The notes beneath the pieces were generated by a model. That model did no database searches and was not told the origin of the DNA. It was given only the letters and a program-made list of their open reading frames with translations. A stretch of 64,000 nt of DNA from Mycobacterium gordonae (GTDB lineage: Bacteria > Actinomycetota > Actinomycetes > Mycobacteriales > Mycobacteriaceae). Positions within the stretch are counted from its first letter, which is position 1; each line of letters begins with the position of its first letter. The stretch lies in the NCBI RefSeq assembly GCF_017086405.1, contig NZ_CP070973.1:3876739-3940738 (forward strand), written 5' to 3'. Shown in pieces: positions 59,042 through 64,000 of this stretch. The position numbers were made by a program, and so were the translations under genes.

Positions 59042-59184
59042 CGTTCCCGCACCGTAGTTCGGCCTATTCAACTCCCGATCCGATAGCTAATCGTCCGCGC
59101 GCGCCGCCACCGCACGCGGAACTTTGCTGCCCTATATTGCGAGCGTCGTCCCCCTATCCTGAGACGGACAATAAGGGGACCGCC

Positions 59185-60231
59185 ATGTCACACCCACCTG
59201 CCACGACCCGGGCCGATTTCCCAGAGATCAGCTCGCGTGCCTGGGAACATCCCGCCGACCGGACCGCCCTGTCGGCGCTGCGCCGGCTCAAGGGCTTCGA
59301 CCAGATGCTGAAGTTGCTCTCCGGGATGCTGCGCGAACGCCAACACCGCCTGCTGTACCTGGCCAGTGGCGCGCGGGTGGGCCCGCGCCAGTTCGCCGAC
59401 CTCGACGCGTTGCTTCAGGAGTGCGTCGACGTCTTGGATGCGCCAAAAAAGCCCGAACTCTTCGTCACGCAGTCTCCGTTGGCCAATGCCTTCACGATCG
59501 GGATGGACCAGCCGTTCATCGTGATCACCTCCGGCCTGTATGACCTGATGACCCATGACGAGATGCGCTTTGTGGTGGGCCACGAACTCGGCCACGCGCT
59601 CTCCGGGCACGCGGTCTACCGCACGATGATGATGCACCTCATGCGCTTGGCGGGGTCATTCGGTTTCATGCCGATCGGTGGGTGGGCGTTACGCGCCATC
59701 GTGGCCGCGCTGCTGGAATGGCAACGCAAGTCGGAGCTGTCCGGCGACCGCGCCGGGTTGCTGTGCTGCCAAGACCTGGACACCGCGATACGGGTGGAGA
59801 TGAAGCTCGCGGGCGGCAGTCGGTTGGACAAGCTGGACTCGCAGGCGTTCCTCGCTCAGGCGCGAGAGTACGAAAGGTCGGGGGACATGCGCGACGGCGT
59901 GCTCAAGCTGCTCAATCTGGAGCTGCAGACACACCCTTTCTCGGTGCTGCGGGCCGCCGCACTGACCCAGTGGGTGGACACCGGCGGTTACGCCAAAGTG
60001 CTGTCGGGGGAGTACCCGCGACGATCCGACGACGACGGCGCCTCGTTCGCCGATGACTTCAGCGAAGCCGCCCGGCACTACAAGGATGGTTTCGACCAGT
60101 CCGACGACCCGCTGATTCAGGGCATCCGCGACGGATTAGGTGGAATCGTCGACGGGGTCGGCCGGGCTGCGACGAATGCAGCCGATTCCTTGGGACGCAA
60201 AATCAGCGAGTGGCGGCAGAGACCCGAATAG
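59185..60231 (+). CDS. M48-family zinc metallopeptidase
   Basis: 348 residues with the zinc motif HELGH (133-137), the third ligand Glu in the SELSGDRAG segment and a hydrophobic stretch between (FGFMPIGGWALRAIVAALL). The ATG at 59185 follows AAGGGG. A C-terminal part rich in Asp and Gly follows the domain. Likely a membrane-associated protein quality-control protease (HtpX-like). Confidence 0.87.
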   Translation: MSHPPATTRADFPEISSRAWEHPADRTALSALRRLKGFDQMLKLLSGMLRERQHRLLYLASGARVGPRQFADLDALLQECVDVLDAPKKPELFVTQSPLANAFTIGMDQPFIVITSGLYDLMTHDEMRFVVGHELGHALSGHAVYRTMMMHLMRLAGSFGFMPIGGWALRAIVAALLEWQRKSELSGDRAGLLCCQDLDTAIRVEMKLAGGSRLDKLDSQAFLAQAREYERSGDMRDGVLKLLNLELQTHPFSVLRAAALTQWVDTGGYAKVLSGEYPRRSDDDGASFADDFSEAARHYKDGFDQSDDPLIQGIRDGLGGIVDGVGRAATNAADSLGRKISEWRQRPE

Positions 60232-60238
60232 GGCCCGG

Positions 60239-61384
60239 CTAGCGCGGAGGACTGGAGTCGACGTCGGCGGGTTCAGCGACCCAGGCGGCGAAGACCGGCA
60301 CCCCGGCCCAGGGGTCGCGCCGGGCGCGACGCTTGCCGACGCTGGCCACCACGGCATATGGATGGCCGAAGCGCACTGTGGCGGTGCGCGACAAGCCGAT
60401 TGGCATCATCGCACTGCGCAGCGAGACGGCGGTGACCGCGGCCGCTTCGAATCCCCAGCGGTTATAGCGAGCCACCGCCGATTGGCGAGCCTCGATATCC
60501 GGCACCGCCTGCAACGTCTCGGCAAGCGCCCGTCCCGCCGCGCCGAACCCGAGGCCGGGATCACTGGTCAGCTCGAGGTTCGACGACGCTTTCCACGCCG
60601 GCATCACCACCCGCACCTGATCGCCGCCCGGGCGACGGTCCTCGGTGATCGTCCAGAACGGACCGTCGCCCAGCGGTAGATCGGAGAGCAACTGGCGCCG
60701 CACCGTCGATCCGGTGGCTTGTCGCTGCGCGATATCGTGGGCTGCGGCAAGGACGGCCTCCGAGGAGGCGTCTTCGCGGGCGATGACCGACGTCACCTGC
60801 AGGTAGACGCCCCCGACGGCGGTGTGCACCGCGGTCGGACCCAATCCCGCGACGTCGGTGAGGTACCCGTCTACGCCGCTGAGCGCCTGAGCGACCTGGT
60901 TGCCCCAGGGTGAGCGTAATTCGGCGGCATCGGTGACGTCATAGGGCCGCAGCCAGGCGATACGAGTCGCCAGGGCGCTGGCAAGCACCGCCGTCATCTC
61001 CGACACGTCGACCGGGAAGCGATCGATCATTCCGTCGGTGTGATCGCGCGCCCATGCATCAGCCTGTGCCTGCGTCGGCACCGGTCCAGTTTCCACCGCG
61101 GCGGGCAGGGCGCCCGGCCACGATGGCACTCCCCACACTGCCAGCGCGCTGCGAATGACCTCCGGGATGTCGCCGAGCAACTCGTCCAATGCCCGTCGTG
61201 CGCTCCTGACGTCGACGCCCAGGATGTCTTCGAGATCTTTGCGGACGGGGCCTTTTGCCAGTGGGGCGGCCAGAGCCAGCAGCAACCAGGCCCCCAACGG
61301 GGAAGACACCGAGTGTCGGTCGGCATGCACCCGGCAGAAACGCTGGGCGTAACGCGTGATCAGCGGCCCCGGGGCGGCGGTCAT
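60239..61384 (-). CDS. Serpin-like protein
   Basis: 381 residues. The N-terminal SSPLGAWLLLALAAPLAKGPVRKDLEDILG resembles serpin helix B, VDVSEMTAVLASALATRIAW resembles the shutter strand, and NRWGFEAAAVTAVSLRSA near residue 300 resembles the hinge of a reactive-centre loop, with a C-terminal strand pair after it. No signal peptide. Serpins inhibit serine or cysteine proteases by loop insertion; whether this one does so is not known. It lies tail to tail with the M48 peptidase gene, 7 bp apart. The open frame above 61384 is a shadow of the GH16 gene. Confidence 0.6.
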   Translation of the reverse strand: MTAAPGPLITRYAQRFCRVHADRHSVSSPLGAWLLLALAAPLAKGPVRKDLEDILGVDVRSARRALDELLGDIPEVIRSALAVWGVPSWPGALPAAVETGPVPTQAQADAWARDHTDGMIDRFPVDVSEMTAVLASALATRIAWLRPYDVTDAAELRSPWGNQVAQALSGVDGYLTDVAGLGPTAVHTAVGGVYLQVTSVIAREDASSEAVLAAAHDIAQRQATGSTVRRQLLSDLPLGDGPFWTITEDRRPGGDQVRVVMPAWKASSNLELTSDPGLGFGAAGRALAETLQAVPDIEARQSAVARYNRWGFEAAAVTAVSLRSAMMPIGLSRTATVRFGHPYAVVASVGKRRARRDPWAGVPVFAAWVAEPADVDSSPPR

Positions 61385-61400
61385 GCCCGAACTGTAGTGG

Positions 61401-62210
61401 TTACCAGACCCGCACGTAGTCGACGAGCATCTGCGCGGGATAGTGGCCCGGTCCCGGGTCACCGCCGCCGGAACCGGCGACCGCCAGGTTGAGAATGGGG
61501 AACACCTGGTAACCGGGGTTATTGAACGGCCAGTCCGGTAGCGAGTTGGCCGCAACGGTGAAGTACGGTTGCGCGCCGTCGGTGTAGTCCTGCCAGAAAC
61601 GCATTCCGGCGTCATCCCACTGCACCCGCCAGGTGTGCCATGCGCTGTCCAGGGCGATGTTGTGCGTCTTCCACTCCGAGCCGTTGGCCTTCGCATGGAC
61701 GGTAGTCGCGGACGGCCAGCTGCCATTGCCGTACCACTCGACGATGTCGATTTCGCCCTGTGCGTCACTGGACAACCAGAACGCGGGCCAAGCACCCGGG
61801 GTGAGGCAATCAAACTTGATGCGGGCTTCCCAGGTGTGGCCGATGCCACCTTGCCAGGGACTGAAAACCTTGCCGCCGTAGTAAGTAGGGCCGTCTTTGG
61901 CGGCGCGGATGACGAGGTTGGAGTTCCCGTCGATGAAGACGTTCTGCCGGTCGTCGCGGTATTGCCCGACGTGCTCCGGGAGCTCCCAATAGGTCGGGTC
62001 CTTGATCGTCTCGCGCGCCTTCGACACCGTCCATTTCGCCGGGTCGGGGGCGGAGCCTGCCGGCCCGTCGAACTCGTCGTGGAACAGGTAGGGACCTGCC
62101 GCGCCGCTCGGAGCCGCACCGGCCGATGGAAGGGAGACTGCACCGATGGCGGCCGCACCGGTCATCAGGCCCGTCATCACAAGCATGCGGCGGCGATCAA
62201 ATTCGAGCAT
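61401..62210 (-). CDS. Secreted GH16 beta-glucanase-like glycosidase
   Basis: About 269 residues. The N terminus (DRRRMLVMTGLMTGAAAIG) looks like a Tat or Sec signal with cleavage after the AGAA region. A GH16 jelly roll follows with the catalytic motif EIDIVE (nucleophile E155 and acid/base E160 in numbering from the alternative start at 62216). Similar to the beta-1,3-glucanase-like Rv0315 of M. tuberculosis. It probably cleaves or binds beta-glucans outside the cell. Confidence 0.87.
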   Translation of the reverse strand: MLEFDRRRMLVMTGLMTGAAAIGAVSLPSAGAAPSGAAGPYLFHDEFDGPAGSAPDPAKWTVSKARETIKDPTYWELPEHVGQYRDDRQNVFIDGNSNLVIRAAKDGPTYYGGKVFSPWQGGIGHTWEARIKFDCLTPGAWPAFWLSSDAQGEIDIVEWYGNGSWPSATTVHAKANGSEWKTHNIALDSAWHTWRVQWDDAGMRFWQDYTDGAQPYFTVAANSLPDWPFNNPGYQVFPILNLAVAGSGGGDPGPGHYPAQMLVDYVRVW

Positions 62211-62260
62211 TAGCAAGGGACCCTAGCAGCCACGACGAGGCCGGTGGAAATTCACAAGCC

Positions 62261-63460
62261 CTACCCGGCCGCCGGTGGCCTGGTCATGAAGGTCAGCCGG
62301 TGCCCGTACGCGGGCGTTTTGCGACCGTTGCCGGTATTGAAGAACTGCCCGAACGGTGGGGCCACCGGAGTGTTGCCCGCTGCACCCGTAGCTGTGGTTT
62401 CCAACGTCGCCGGAATCCCGGTGGCGTTGCTGATCACCGTCGCGCCCGGACCCGTCGCCGAGCCCACGGCGGAGGTCCAGCTGGCCGGCACCGACAATCC
62501 GCTGAGCGGAACCGCCCTGCCCAGACCTGCCGTCACACTTCCCACGTTCGTCCCAACGCTGGACGCCGCGGCGCCGGCGGCCTGAGCCGCGCCCTGAGCC
62601 GCCTTGGCCGCAGGCGCCAGGCCGTTCATGAAGTTGGTGATGGCGATCATGCCGCTGCTGGCCTGCCCGAACGCCTGCCCCGACTGGAATACCGCGGTGA
62701 CGGCCGAGACGTAGGGCGAGAGGTACTTGCTGTAGAGCGGAACGAGGTCGTCCAACGGCGTGTTGGCGATGAGCCACTGGTCGATAGCGGTGCTGTTGAT
62801 CGGCGTCGAGAGGGTCTTGAGCACATCGGCGACTCGGGGGTTGAGCTGCCCGGCCACGTTCATGATGTTGGTGAAAACGTTGTTGTACTGCCCTTTGAAT
62901 GCCGCGACGGCCTGGTCGGCCAGCTGATAGGGTTCGGCCACCTCGGCCGGCTCGGGCAACTCCCCGAACTGGGTCGCCGCCGCGGCGCTACCGGCGTAGT
63001 TGTACATCGCCGCGGCGTCCTGGGCCCAGAATTCGGCGTACATCGCCTCGGTCGCCGCGATCGCCGGGGTGTTCTGCCCGAGGATGTTGGTGGCGACCAG
63101 TACCGCCAGCAGCGCGCGGTTCGCGGCGATCACGGGCGGCGGGACCGAGGCCGCGAACGCGGCCTCATAGGCGGCGGCCGCTGCAAAGGCTTGACTTCCC
63201 GCCTGCTCGGCTTCGACCGCACTGCTGTCCAGGAAGACGACGAAGGGAGTCGCCGCCGCCAGCATCGACACCGACGCGGGGCCCAGCCATGGCCCGCTGG
63301 TCAGCTCGGAAATCACCAGCCGATGGCCGGACGCTGCGGTTTGCAGGTCAGCCGCCAGTCCACTCCATGCCGCCGCGGCGGCAAGCATTGGCCCCGCCCC
63401 CGGACCCGTATAGATGCGGCCCGAATTAACCTCGGGCGGCAACGCCCCGTAATCCACCAT
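62261..63460 (-). CDS. PPE-family protein (SVP-like)
   Basis: 399 residues. The N-terminal PPE domain begins VDYGALPPEVNSGRIYTGPG and carries WLGPAS and YAEFWAQDAAAMYNY; the middle contains NTPLDDLVPLYSKYLSPYV; the tail has GLSVPASW, the SVP-type motif, and an APPFGQFFNTG end. Exported through an ESX system with a PE partner. Only 18 bp separate it from the next PPE gene upstream. Confidence 0.9.
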   Translation of the reverse strand: MVDYGALPPEVNSGRIYTGPGAGPMLAAAAAWSGLAADLQTAASGHRLVISELTSGPWLGPASVSMLAAATPFVVFLDSSAVEAEQAGSQAFAAAAAYEAAFAASVPPPVIAANRALLAVLVATNILGQNTPAIAATEAMYAEFWAQDAAAMYNYAGSAAAATQFGELPEPAEVAEPYQLADQAVAAFKGQYNNVFTNIMNVAGQLNPRVADVLKTLSTPINSTAIDQWLIANTPLDDLVPLYSKYLSPYVSAVTAVFQSGQAFGQASSGMIAITNFMNGLAPAAKAAQGAAQAAGAAASSVGTNVGSVTAGLGRAVPLSGLSVPASWTSAVGSATGPGATVISNATGIPATLETTATGAAGNTPVAPPFGQFFNTGNGRKTPAYGHRLTFMTRPPAAG

Positions 63461-63478
63461 TGCTTCGCGTAGCGGCCG

Positions 63479-64000
63479 TCAGCCGGCGGCTGGGGGCTTG
63501 GCCATGACCGAAGGCTTGAAACCGTAGGTCGGCTGATTGCGGCCGTAACCGCCGTTGAAGAACTGCCCGAACGGCGGCGCCATCGGAAAGCTGTTGCCCT
63601 CGGCGGCCGCCGGGATCGCGGTGGCGATCCCCGGATTGGTGGTGGCCTGCCACGGCACCCAGTTCGCCGGCGCTGACAAGCCGCCGATCGGAATCGCCTT
63701 GCCCAAACCCGCTGCCACGCCTCCGAGATTGCCGGCGGCACCGGCCGCGGCCTGCCCGGCGCTGGCCGCGGCCGCGCCCGCGGCCGACGCAGCGCCTTCA
63801 GCCGCCTTGGCCGCTGAGGCCGCCGGCTTCGCGAAGTTCGCCATGGCGGTCAGACCATTGCTGACCTGGCCGAAAGACTGCGTCGACTGGATCATCGCGG
63901 CGAGCGAGTTGACGTAGGGAGAGAGGTACTTGCTGTACAACGCGACCACGTCGTCCAACGGCGTATTCGCCACCAGGAACTGGTCGATCGCGGTGCCGTT
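63479..64000 (-). CDS. PPE-family protein, partial (C-terminal part)
   Basis: At least 173 residues of a second PPE protein whose N terminus lies beyond the window. It shares NTPLDDVVALYSKYLSPYV, APPFGQFFNGGYGRNQP and a PPAAG end with the adjacent PPE protein, so the two arose by tandem duplication. The frame is still open at 64000 (NGTAIDQFLVANT). Confidence 0.87.
   Translation of the reverse strand, partial: NGTAIDQFLVANTPLDDVVALYSKYLSPYVNSLAAMIQSTQSFGQVSNGLTAMANFAKPAASAAKAAEGAASAAGAAAASAGQAAAGAAGNLGGVAAGLGKAIPIGGLSAPANWVPWQATTNPGIATAIPAAAEGNSFPMAPPFGQFFNGGYGRNQPTYGFKPSVMAKPPAAG

Noticed and set aside
61385..62158. N-terminal extension of the serpin-like frame
   Set aside because: It is antisense-frame reading of the GH16 gene region and has Arg/Thr/Ser-rich shadow composition.

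Overview
This 64 kb window is high-GC chromosomal DNA from a mycobacterium, most likely an environmental, metabolically versatile species. Supporting features are a complete yrbEAB-mceABCDEF operon with Mce-associated genes, PE and PPE proteins, a DUF222/HNH (13E12-type) remnant, a 3Fe-4S ferredoxin beside a P450, an F420-type reductase and TIGR00027-type methyltransferase genes. There are no rRNA or tRNA genes, no CRISPR array and no replication origin that I can see.

Positions 56-15325 form a catabolic island. A minus-strand operon (enoyl-CoA hydratase, two unlike acyl-CoA dehydrogenases, acyl-CoA ligase) diverges from a plus-strand operon: luciferase-like monooxygenase, a ferredoxin/reductase/FAD-monooxygenase fusion, epoxide hydrolase, flavin reductase, a degenerate RibBA-like protein and an SDR. 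A tandem TetR regulator, a limonene-epoxide-hydrolase-type protein and an enol-lactonase-type hydrolase follow. I infer oxidation, epoxide or lactone opening, CoA activation and beta-oxidation of a hydrophobic cyclic substrate. The substrate cannot be named from sequence.

Positions 15329-24285 hold benzoate and catechol genes: a LuxR/LAL regulator, benDCBA (minus) and catBAC (plus). Next come a GAF-LuxR regulator, a P450 / SnoaL-like / ferredoxin triplet (25601-27485) and the mce operon with accessory membrane and secreted proteins (27733-38835).

The strongest unexplained signal is a roughly 100-134 bp sequence repeated in front of three operons: the enoyl-CoA hydratase operon (4981-5114, minus strand), the enol-lactonase-type gene (14445-14540) and the mce operon (27536-27669). 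It ties the Mce importer to the catabolic island as a probable regulon.

Positions 38836-48630 are mixed: short repeats, a broken DUF222 gene, a DUF4333 lipoprotein, a nitronate monooxygenase-like enzyme, an NYN protein, a divergent PE pair next to an HxxxD acyltransferase, a CitA/DcuS-type two-component system, an epimerase-like protein and an alpha/beta hydrolase. Positions 48672-51574 are a nested mobile-element scar, in which an IS21-type element with a 5 bp target duplication sits inside a truncated IS110-type transposase that itself abuts a broken SDR gene. The remainder (51870-64000) carries an APC permease, an orphan EF-Tu-domain-2 protein, a haloalkane dehalogenase with a divergent TetR gene, an alkene/quinone reductase, a methyltransferase, an M48 peptidase, a serpin-like protein, a GH16 glucanase and two tandem PPE genes, the last cut by the window end.
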